DNA of 64,000 nt from Planctomycetota bacterium. GTDB taxonomy: Bacteria > Planctomycetota > UBA1135 > GCA-002748355. The notes below the pieces were generated by a model that saw nothing but the letters and a program-made list of their open reading frames with translations, made no database searches and was not told where the DNA came from. How positions within the stretch are numbered: position 1 is the first letter of the stretch; the number at the start of each line of letters is the position of its first letter. Shown piece by piece: positions 34,775 through 41,438 of the stretch. A program made the position numbers and the translations under genes. Location of the stretch: positions 186,001-250,000 of the forward strand of contig JACKHW010000003.1 of NCBI GenBank assembly GCA_020638795.1. Reading direction: 5' to 3'.

Positions 34775-36190
34775 CTAGCGCATGCTGCTCAGGATCACGA
34801 GACGCTCGATGTCGAGCACGCGCAGCTCGGCGGTGTCGGCTCGCTGGAGCTCGCCGATCAGCCCGACTTCGCGACCCACGAAGTCCGAGAGGTCGTAGCG
34901 CCCACTCGGACAATCGAGATACGCGATCGTTTGTCCGCCCTTCATCAAACGGTACGGGCGGTAGTCCGAACTGCCCGGCCGGTATTCGATCCAACCGACG
35001 CGCGTCCACGAGCGTCGTTTCGCGGTTGCCACGTCGGCTTCCGTAGGACCGGTCTTCGATTCGTTCGTGCCACTCGCATCGGTCGTCGGACTCGGCTCGG
35101 GCTTCGCGAGGATCTCCTTCGCTTCTTGCAGGATCTTCTTGCGGTCGATGCCGGCGGCGAGACCGTCGATACGCATCAGCGTGTTCGCGTCCTGGATCCC
35201 CTTCGACGTTGCGAGTTCCTTGAGGTCCGTTGCGCGCTTCGAGAGAGCATCGAGCGCAGCGACCGTCACGTCTTCGGCGCCACGCACCGCATCGAAGTCG
35301 TTCGCGAGCGTCGTGATTGCGGCTTCGAGTTCGTTCTTGGTCGTGGCGCGCATCGCGGCTTCTTCTGCCGCTTTCTGCTGCTTCGCGAACGTCGCTTCGA
35401 GGGCGGCGAGCCGACTCTCGAGACGCTTCGCGAGTGAAGGATGCGCGCCGAGCACGCGCAGGAGGACTCGCGAGTCGTCGAGCGTTTTCGCATCGCATGC
35501 GAGCGTCGCCGCGACCTTGGTCGTGCCGCTCTCGATCCACGCGCGCGCCACCGGTGGCGCAACGACCTTCACCCAGTCCCCTTCGCTACCGAGGATCGCG
35601 ACCTTCGTTCCACTGTGTTCGAGTGCGCAGAGCGGCGGTTCGCCCACCCGCGGTCGAATGCGGAACGACACGTTGGTCCCTGCGGTCTCGCCCCAGCCGT
35701 TGCCGAGATCCCGCAAGAACTTCGAATGGACGTAGCCCTCGAATCCTTCGAGCAACCCGACCGGCACATAGCCATACGCATCGGGCCCGAGGCGGACCAG
35801 CAGCGTGCCCACGGCGAGTGGCGCTCCGATCGCGGGCGCCTCCTTCGATGGCACTTCGCGAAGCATCGAGGCCGACGTGACTTCGAGGATCTCGGCGCTT
35901 CCCGTCGCGGCGGCCTCGCCTCGTGCTCCGACGTCCTGTGCGGCTTCCGTCGACTCGCCAGGCTTCGGTGCCTCGATCGTGCGCAGAGACCCGGCTTCTT
36001 CGAGCCCTTCGAAGCTACCCTTTCGTTCGACCGGCGGTCGTGGATCCTGCGATCCGTCACCGCCCTGTGCGACGACCTGTTGCACGAACGCGATGGGCAT
36101 CAGTCCGAAGAACGCCGCGCTTGCGGCCAAACCACGAAGTACATGTCGCGAACCCTTCGGTCGCGACTGCAGTCGGTTCGCTACGAGCAT
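34775..36190 (-). CDS. secreted SH3-like domain protein
   Basis: A 471-residue exported protein. A twin-basic N-terminus and a hydrophobic segment (GLAASAAFFGLMPIAFVQQVVA) act as the signal peptide. Two bacterial SH3-like modules follow at about 95-225 (ILEVTSASMLREVPS, GYVPVGLLEGFEGYVHSKFL, then VAILGSEGDWVKVVAPP). A helical coiled-coil stretch occupies about 240-380. The C-terminus carries another small beta domain (RVGWIEYRPGSSDYRPYRLMKGGQTIAYL and FVGREVGLIGEL). It could bind cell-wall or envelope components. ATG 36190 is chosen because of the strong GGGAGGG Shine-Dalgarno; GTG 36208 is the longer alternative. Two 13-bp direct repeats precede it. Confidence 0.75.
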   Translation of the reverse strand: MLVANRLQSRPKGSRHVLRGLAASAAFFGLMPIAFVQQVVAQGGDGSQDPRPPVERKGSFEGLEEAGSLRTIEAPKPGESTEAAQDVGARGEAAATGSAEILEVTSASMLREVPSKEAPAIGAPLAVGTLLVRLGPDAYGYVPVGLLEGFEGYVHSKFLRDLGNGWGETAGTNVSFRIRPRVGEPPLCALEHSGTKVAILGSEGDWVKVVAPPVARAWIESGTTKVAATLACDAKTLDDSRVLLRVLGAHPSLAKRLESRLAALEATFAKQQKAAEEAAMRATTKNELEAAITTLANDFDAVRGAEDVTVAALDALSKRATDLKELATSKGIQDANTLMRIDGLAAGIDRKKILQEAKEILAKPEPSPTTDASGTNESKTGPTEADVATAKRRSWTRVGWIEYRPGSSDYRPYRLMKGGQTIAYLDCPSGRYDLSDFVGREVGLIGELQRADTAELRVLDIERLVILSSMR

Positions 36191-36198
36191 CTTGCCCT

Positions 36199-36239
36199 CC
36201 CTTGGCACGCGCCTGGTCGCGCGTACCCCTTGGCACGCG
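36199..36239 (-). repeat. tandem 13-bp direct repeats upstream of the SH3-like gene
   Basis: CCCTTGGCACGCG occurs at 36199-36211 and again at 36227-36239, identical and 28 bp apart, directly upstream of the ribosome binding site of the SH3-like gene. Paired sites of this type often bind a regulator. They also resemble a sigma-54 -24 element (TTGGCACG) on the plus strand, but the -12 GC is missing in both. Confidence 0.5.
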
Positions 36240-36385
36240 ATGGGTAGGACCGTGCTCCCGACACGGCCTCTCTACGATGACCCAAAAGCGTAGCGACTGC
36301 GCGGGCCGATGGCATCGGAGAAAAAAGCGTTCCTTACAGCGCTCTCGCCCGACATCCTTCTGGGACATGAGTTCGACTGCAGGAA

Positions 36386-36462
36386 TGGCACGCCCGGCAG
36401 GATTCGAACCTGCGACCGCCGGATTAGAAGTCCGATGCTCTATCCAACTGAGCTACGGGCGC
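36386..36462 (-). tRNA. tRNA-Arg (anticodon TCT)
   Basis: On the minus strand the gene starts GCGCCCGTAGCTCAG and ends GGTTCGAATCC in the TpsiC arm. The acceptor stem GCGCCCG/CGGGCGT has one G-U pair, the discriminator is G and the CCA is encoded (36386-36388). The anticodon loop CTTCTAA gives TCT (plus-strand AGA at 36426-36428), decoding AGA/AGG Arg codons, which are rare in this GC-rich genome. Confidence 0.95.
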
Positions 36463-36584
36463 CTCCTTCGCGGGCGCGAGTCTCACGGCGTGCGGCACGA
36501 CGGTCAAGGGTCCGTATGGCTTCCGAGCGGCATGCCGGCGCTGCTCACGACGCGTGGTTTCGGGCCCTCGACAGGAGGCCGCGC

Positions 36585-38375
36585 ATGATCGAGTTCTTGG
36601 CCGGATTCGTGACGGCGTCCATCGTACTCGCAGCCACCTGTTGGTGGCGTAGCCATCAGCGCCCTTCGCGTCGCCGTGCGCGCGAGGCCGAACGCTGGAC
36701 GATTCTCGAACACCTACTCTCCAACATCCCGGTCGCGATCTACTGGAAGGACGAGGATTCGATCTATCGCGGCGCCAACGAGCGCTTCTTGGAGAACGCC
36801 GGATTCGATCGACTCAACGATCTGGTGGGCAAGAGTGACCACGACTTGCCCTGGACCAACGACGAAGCGCATGCCTATCGGCGCAACGACCGCATCGTCC
36901 TCGCGACCGAGCACCCCCTGCTCGACCTCGAGGAGACGCAACTCAACGCGAGTGGCGAGCACCTCGTGCTGTCTTCGAGCCGCATCCCGCTCCGAGACGC
37001 TCGCGGCAAGATCCGCGGAATCCTAGGCATCTATTCCGATGTCACCGAGCGACAGCGCAATCAACAACTGCTGCTCAACTACGCGTTCTACGACTCTCTC
37101 ACGGGATTGCCGAATCGCCGACTCTTGCGAGAGCGGCTCGAGCAGGCACTCGGTCGCATGCGACGACGCAAGCGCGACGTTGCCCTGCTCTTTCTCGATC
37201 TCGACGATTTCAAACGCATCAACGACACGCTAGGACACGACGCAGGCGATCGCTTGCTCGTGCAAGTCGCACAAAGGCTGCGTGGTGCGTTGCGTGAGAG
37301 TGACACGGTCGCGCGCCATGGCGGCGATGAGTTCAACGTCTTGATCGACGACGTGCGCAGCCTCGCCGACGTCCAGAACGTCGCGATCAAGTTGCTCGAT
37401 GCGCTGCGCGCACCGATTCGCCTCGACTCCCACGAGATCCTCGTCACCACCAGCATCGGCGTGACGATCGCTCCCAAGGACGGCAGTGACTCTGAGTCCC
37501 TGTTACGCAACGCCGATATCGCGCTCTACGACGCGAAGGCGTGTGGTGGCGGAAGGTTGCGGTTCTTCAGCACCGACATGAACGAGCGCGCGAAGAAGCG
37601 CCTCGAGATCGAGAACGAAGTGCGCCGAGGCCTGCGCAATGGCGAGTTCCGCCTCGACTACCAACCACTCGTCGATCTCGCATCGCGCCGCGTCGAAGCG
37701 GTCGAAGCTCTCCTCCGTTGGGATCACCCCGAGCGCGGGCTCGTGCCACCGAGTGAGTTCATCGACATCGCCGAGGAGACGGGCCTGATCGTCCCGCTCG
37801 GCAACTGGGTCTTGCGGCGAGCTTGCGAGGAGATCCTGTCCAGGGACGACCTCGGCGCCAATGGTCCGCGCGTTGCCGTGAATCTGTCGCTGCGTCAATT
37901 CCGTGACCCCGATCTGCTTCTCGTGATCCGCCAGACCCTCGAAGACTGTGCCATCGACCCGAAGCGCATAGAACTCGAACTCACCGAGAGCGCGGTCATG
38001 GAAGACCTCGAAGAAACGTTGCGCATCCTCGCCGAGCTCAAGGCGCTCGGCATCACGATTTCGATCGACGATTTCGGCACCGGCTACTCGAGTCTTGCCC
38101 AACTCAAACGCTTGCCGGTCGACACGGTCAAGGTCGATCGGACGTTCGTGCGCGATATCCCCGACGATCACGAGGATCTCGCGATCACGAGCGCGATCAT
38201 CGCGATGGCGCACAAGATGAACCTGAGGGTCGTCGCCGAAGGAATCGAGACCGAGGCGCAGTTGCGCTTCCTCGAAGAGAACGGCTGCGACGTCGGTCAG
38301 GGTTTCTTCTTCAGTCGGGGAGTTCCATCCGACGAACTCCGCGACACGATCGAGCGCGTGCTGACCGTGCGCTGA
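36585..38375 (+). CDS. PAS-GGDEF-EAL cyclic-di-GMP protein
   Basis: A 596-residue membrane-anchored signalling protein. An N-terminal transmembrane helix (LAGFVTASIVLAATCWW) precedes a PAS domain (about 40-160; IPVAIYWKDEDSIYRGANERFLE). The diguanylate cyclase domain has an intact GGDEF at 246-250 (ARHGGDEFNVL) and an inhibitory-site-like RESD. The phosphodiesterase domain has EAL at 374-376 with ELTESAVMED, DDFGTGYSSL and VVAEGIETEAQ, so both activities look possible. It makes or degrades c-di-GMP, a typical control of exopolysaccharide production. AGGAGG six bases before ATG 36585 fixes the start. The frame is open upstream to 36309, but that would run through tRNA-Arg. Confidence 0.95.
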   Translation: MIEFLAGFVTASIVLAATCWWRSHQRPSRRRAREAERWTILEHLLSNIPVAIYWKDEDSIYRGANERFLENAGFDRLNDLVGKSDHDLPWTNDEAHAYRRNDRIVLATEHPLLDLEETQLNASGEHLVLSSSRIPLRDARGKIRGILGIYSDVTERQRNQQLLLNYAFYDSLTGLPNRRLLRERLEQALGRMRRRKRDVALLFLDLDDFKRINDTLGHDAGDRLLVQVAQRLRGALRESDTVARHGGDEFNVLIDDVRSLADVQNVAIKLLDALRAPIRLDSHEILVTTSIGVTIAPKDGSDSESLLRNADIALYDAKACGGGRLRFFSTDMNERAKKRLEIENEVRRGLRNGEFRLDYQPLVDLASRRVEAVEALLRWDHPERGLVPPSEFIDIAEETGLIVPLGNWVLRRACEEILSRDDLGANGPRVAVNLSLRQFRDPDLLLVIRQTLEDCAIDPKRIELELTESAVMEDLEETLRILAELKALGITISIDDFGTGYSSLAQLKRLPVDTVKVDRTFVRDIPDDHEDLAITSAIIAMAHKMNLRVVAEGIETEAQLRFLEENGCDVGQGFFFSRGVPSDELRDTIERVLTVR

Positions 38376-38385
38376 AACGCTAGCG

Positions 38386-39201
38386 TCAAGAGTCGCGGCG
38401 CGCGGCGCGCTTCTTCGTCGTCGATCGCCCACCCGGCGACGCACGGCCGGAGCTGCGCTTCTTCTCCCGCTGCGACCTGCGCCGCTGCGTGGCCCAGATG
38501 CGCTTCCAATCCTCGAGGCTCTCGGCGTTCATGCTGACACCGAGACGGTGGAAGTGCTCGACGACTGCCAGCGCTTCCTCGGGATCATCCGTCAGGTGGA
38601 AGAGCGACGGGTCGCCGGGACTGATCGTCTCGAACTCGACCATCTGCTTCTTGATCCATCGAACGAGACCGCCGTAGTAGTCCTTTCCCATCAACACGAT
38701 CGGAAAGCCACGGACTTTCGCGGTCTGCACGAGCGTCATGGCTTCGAAGAACTCATCCATCGTTCCGAAGCCACCGGGCAACACGACATAGGCCTGTGCG
38801 TACTTCACGAACATGACCTTGCGTGCGAAGAAGTAGTCGAAGATGAGCTCGATGTCCTGATGCGGATTCGGCTCTTGCTCGAACGGCAGCTTGATGTTGA
38901 GACCGATCGACAGCCCATTGCCTGCCTGCGCGCCCTTGTTGGCGGCCTCCATCAATCCGGGACCACCGCCGGTGATCGTCGCCCAACCCGACTTCGCGAA
39001 CAGTCGGGCGACTTCTTCACCGAGCTTGTAGTAGCGGTGCGACGGCTGCATCCGCGCCGAACCGAAGATCGAAACGGACTTCCCGACCTTGCGCAGCGTC
39101 TCGAAGCCCTCGACGAACTCACCCATGATCTTGAAGACCTGCCAGGTGTCGCGGCCGGTCCTCAGTTCGTCGTCCGCGTGAGGCGCGAGTTGGTTTCTCA
39201 T
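38386..39201 (-). CDS. LOG-family protein (nucleoside-5'-monophosphate phosphoribohydrolase-like)
   Basis: A 271-residue Rossmann-fold protein of the LOG/YvdD/DprA-like superfamily. It has VSIFGSARM at the N-terminal strand, ITGGGPGLMEAANKGA and the family hallmark LPGGFGTMDEFFE. Members release ribose-5-phosphate from nucleotide monophosphates, including cytokinin precursors. The last roughly 30 residues are a basic Arg/Lys/Ser tail that might bind nucleic acid. ATG 39201 is chosen because the upstream sequence is basic and low-complexity. It converges with the GGDEF-EAL gene, separated by 10 bp. Confidence 0.9.
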   Translation of the reverse strand: MRNQLAPHADDELRTGRDTWQVFKIMGEFVEGFETLRKVGKSVSIFGSARMQPSHRYYKLGEEVARLFAKSGWATITGGGPGLMEAANKGAQAGNGLSIGLNIKLPFEQEPNPHQDIELIFDYFFARKVMFVKYAQAYVVLPGGFGTMDEFFEAMTLVQTAKVRGFPIVLMGKDYYGGLVRWIKKQMVEFETISPGDPSLFHLTDDPEEALAVVEHFHRLGVSMNAESLEDWKRIWATQRRRSQREKKRSSGRASPGGRSTTKKRAARRDS

Positions 39202-39361
39202 GCTGCTTTCAGGGGTGTTGGTCGTGCAGGATGCACGAGGAGGACTCTTCGACTGCTGCCCACGAAGAACTCGAGGCGGATTCGGCGGCATTCACCGCCC
39301 TTTTGGCGCAACTGCCCCTTCCACTCGCGAACTCCATCCTCCGATAATGGAGCGTCCGACG

Positions 39362-39808
39362 ATGCGGCACACGAAGAAACTCGCTCTCCTCCTCTCAGCC
39401 TGTCTCGCGCTGCCTTCCTGCCTCTGGATCGAGGGGGATGCGCGCGTCTTCGTGACCAGTGATCCGGCCGGTGCGGACATCCTCATCGATGGACGCGACA
39501 CCGGACTCACGACTCCTGCGAAGGTCGATCTCGATGGGTTCTTCGGCGACGACCACACGATCCAGGTGCAGAAGATCGGCTTCGAGCCCGAAGAACGCAT
39601 CGTGACGCACTACCGGGCATGGAACACGAGCAAGTGGAACGACGGCGCTGCCGATTGGTCGACCTTCGCGTTTCCGTTGTTCTGGACCTTCGGCGATTTC
39701 ATCTTCCCGTTCGAGGTCAAGTACGCATACGTGCCGCACCAGCTCCACGTGAAGCTCTACGAGCAGGGAACCTTCCGTCGAGGCGACGCCACGGATTCGA
39801 TCCGATGA
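39362..39808 (+). CDS. PEGA-domain lipoprotein
   Basis: A 148-residue lipoprotein with signal and lipobox-like cysteine (LLLSACLALPSC), then one PEGA domain (VFVTSDPAGADILIDGRDTG, GDDHTIQVQKIGFEPEERIV). PEGA domains occur in surface or periplasmic proteins with an S-layer-like role. After the domain is a Trp/Phe-rich section (WSTFAFPLFWTFGDFIFPFEV), possibly peripheral to the membrane. ATG 39362 is preceded by GGAG; ATG 39347 is the alternative. The stop overlaps the gmhB start (ATGA). Confidence 0.8.
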   Translation: MRHTKKLALLLSACLALPSCLWIEGDARVFVTSDPAGADILIDGRDTGLTTPAKVDLDGFFGDDHTIQVQKIGFEPEERIVTHYRAWNTSKWNDGAADWSTFAFPLFWTFGDFIFPFEVKYAYVPHQLHVKLYEQGTFRRGDATDSIR

Positions 39809-40359
39809 GTTCGAGAGCGGTCTTCCTCGACCGCGACGGCGTGCTCAACGAAGAACGTGGCTTCGTCACCGACGTTGCGGACTTCGTCGTGCAGAAGGGT
39901 GTCGCGGCCGCCCTCGAGCGACTCGGTCGATGCGGGTACCGCCGCATCGTCGTGACCAACCAGTCCGGCGTGGGTCGCGGTCTCATCTCGCTCGGCGCCC
40001 TCGAACGGATCCATTGCGCTCTTCGAGAAGCAACGGGTGGCATCGACGCCCTCTACTTCTGCCCCCATCATCCGGACGCGGCGCATGGCTCGTTTCGCAC
40101 GGCCTGCAACTGCCGGAAACCGGGTTCGGGGATGTTGATCCGAGCCGCTCGCGACCTCGATCTCGACCTGGCGGCATCCTGGATGGTCGGAGATGCCCCG
40201 CGGGACATCGTCGCCGGCCAGCGCGTCGGTTGTCGCACGATCTGCGTCACGGGGCCCAAGATGCCGTCGAGTCACGACTGGCCCGCGGATTCGCCGAAGC
40301 CCGAGACCTTCGTGTCGGATCTCGGCGCCGCGGTGGATTACATCCTGGCGACGCCATAG
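39805..40359 (+). CDS. gmhB: D-glycero-D-manno-heptose 1,7-bisphosphate phosphatase-like HAD enzyme
   Basis: A 184-residue HAD phosphatase of the GmhB/HisB-N type. The nucleophile motif is FLDRDGVLNEE, motif II is VVTNQSGVGRG, and the metal-binding C-P-H-H-P-D...C-N-C-R-K-P Zn loop is intact. WMVGDAPRDIVAGQ is motif IV. GmhB removes the C7 phosphate of the heptose bisphosphate for LPS-core or S-layer glycan heptose. Its ATG overlaps the PEGA lipoprotein stop. No other gmh gene is nearby, so histidinol-phosphate phosphatase is a possible alternative role. Confidence 0.92.
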   Translation: MSSRAVFLDRDGVLNEERGFVTDVADFVVQKGVAAALERLGRCGYRRIVVTNQSGVGRGLISLGALERIHCALREATGGIDALYFCPHHPDAAHGSFRTACNCRKPGSGMLIRAARDLDLDLAASWMVGDAPRDIVAGQRVGCRTICVTGPKMPSSHDWPADSPKPETFVSDLGAAVDYILATP

Positions 40360-40395
40360 CAGCGCGATCGGCGAGTGCCGATCGCGCCGATTCGC

Positions 40396-41313
40396 TCAGC
40401 CCTTTGCGAACTGTTCGATGAGCCCTTGCACGCGAGCTTCGAGGTCGGTGCCCTTCACCTTGCTGAGAAGGATCGCGAGCTTCGACTTCGCACCGCGGGC
40501 GTCGCTCTCGCCGAGCTTCTCGAGTTCGTCGACGTAGGTCGTCGCGGCATCGATCACGGTCGCCTTGATCTTGGCGACTTTCGCCGTCGCGAGTTCGGGC
40601 CAACCCTTCGCCGACTTTTCGATCTTGGCGACGGTGTTCAGCGCCTTGTCGAGTTTGCCCTTCGCGAGGTGACCGGCGACCTCGTCGGCTGCCTCCTCGA
40701 TCTTGTCGAGATCCTTGCGGAAGAAGTCGGGCTTGCCGTTCTTCTCGGCGAGGACCTTCTGAGCCTTTTCGACGGCATCGATGATCTGCCCTGCGCCCAT
40801 GCCGCCCGACATTCCCTCGATCTTCTCGAGCGTGAACGGGTCGACGATCGCCGTATACGGGATCTTGCCGGTGTCGTTGTAGCTGCCGGCCTTCGACGAG
40901 TTCATCTTGTTGATCTCGTCGACCGTCAGGTTCGGAAACTCGACGAGGAGCTGGACCTTGTTGCCCTGCGCATCGACGACTTCGTACGTCTCGGCCTTCT
41001 TGTCCTTCTTTTCGACACCTTCGTCGAGACGACCGAGCGCCATGACTTCGACGGTGTTCTCACTCGCGAACTTGATGTATTTCTTGTTCTGCAACACGGC
41101 AGAATGCATGCCCCAGCAAGGGCCTCAGTAGAAGCCGTGCGAGTGCACGACGATGGGCAGTTTGAGGAGCTTTGCTTCCTCGACCGCCGCATCCCAGGTC
41201 TTCGCGTACGTGACGCTCGGTTTGATCTTGGGCTTCTTGCTCTGGGCGACGAGATCGCCGCCGAGGCTGACGGAAGCCAGCGCCAGCATGGTGAGGGGGA
41301 TCGAGTAGTTCAT
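40396..41313 (-). CDS. thioredoxin-like selenoprotein candidate (Sec at TGA 41125-41127)
   Basis: Two minus-strand open segments, 41313-41128 and 41124-40396, lie in one frame and are separated only by TGA at 41127-41125. Reading TGA as selenocysteine gives 305 residues. These comprise a signal peptide (1-24, ...ASVSLGGDLVAQ), a thioredoxin-fold domain (about 35-170) with active site HGFY-U-GPCW (U63, C66) and the expected cis-proline P152 (KIPYTAIVDP), and a C-terminal helical domain (about 185-305). In ordinary thioredoxins the site is C-G-P-C, and Sec here replaces the attacking Cys. A bacterial SECIS-like stem-loop follows. TGA is used as a stop throughout the window, so code reassignment is excluded. 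The start is ATG 41313. It probably acts as an exported oxidoreductase. Confidence 0.85.
41087..41104 (-). promoter_or_regulatory. bacterial SECIS-like stem-loop
   Basis: In the mRNA UUCUGC (41104-41099) pairs perfectly with GCAGAA (41092-41087) around loop CGUGUU. The loop begins 26 nt after the UGA and has G as its second base. Bacterial SECIS elements are coding-region hairpins whose apical loop lies about 16-37 nt after UGA with a G among the first two loop bases; both criteria are met. SelB binding is inferred. Confidence 0.75.
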
Positions 41314-41438
41314 GGCTTTGGAAATACGGTCTGTTTCTGAAGTCCGCGAGAACCCTGGACGAGATTCTCGTGATTGTCGTCGTGGAGACTGTTGCCTACG
41401 AACGGAATAGCTCCAGATCGGAGCCCTGTGCCGGGGAC

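Noticed and set aside
36201..36240. Sigma-54 promoters on the plus strand (TTGGCACG twice)
   Set aside because: Both copies lack GC at the -12 position (GT instead) and there is no plus-strand gene close downstream.
36309..36584. An N-terminal extension of the GGDEF-EAL protein starting at 36309
   Set aside because: It would translate across the tRNA-Arg gene; AGGAGG six bases before ATG 36585 gives a better start.
41125..41127. TGA as an ordinary stop, with two independent genes at 41313-41125 and 41109-40396
   Set aside because: The pieces are in one frame; the first would be 62 residues ending just before the active site and the second would start inside it. The second has no signal peptide of its own and no ribosome binding site at ATG 41109.
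41125..41127. Genetic-code reassignment of TGA
   Set aside because: TGA clearly terminates many genes here, including several in ATGA and GTGA overlaps where the next gene starts at once.
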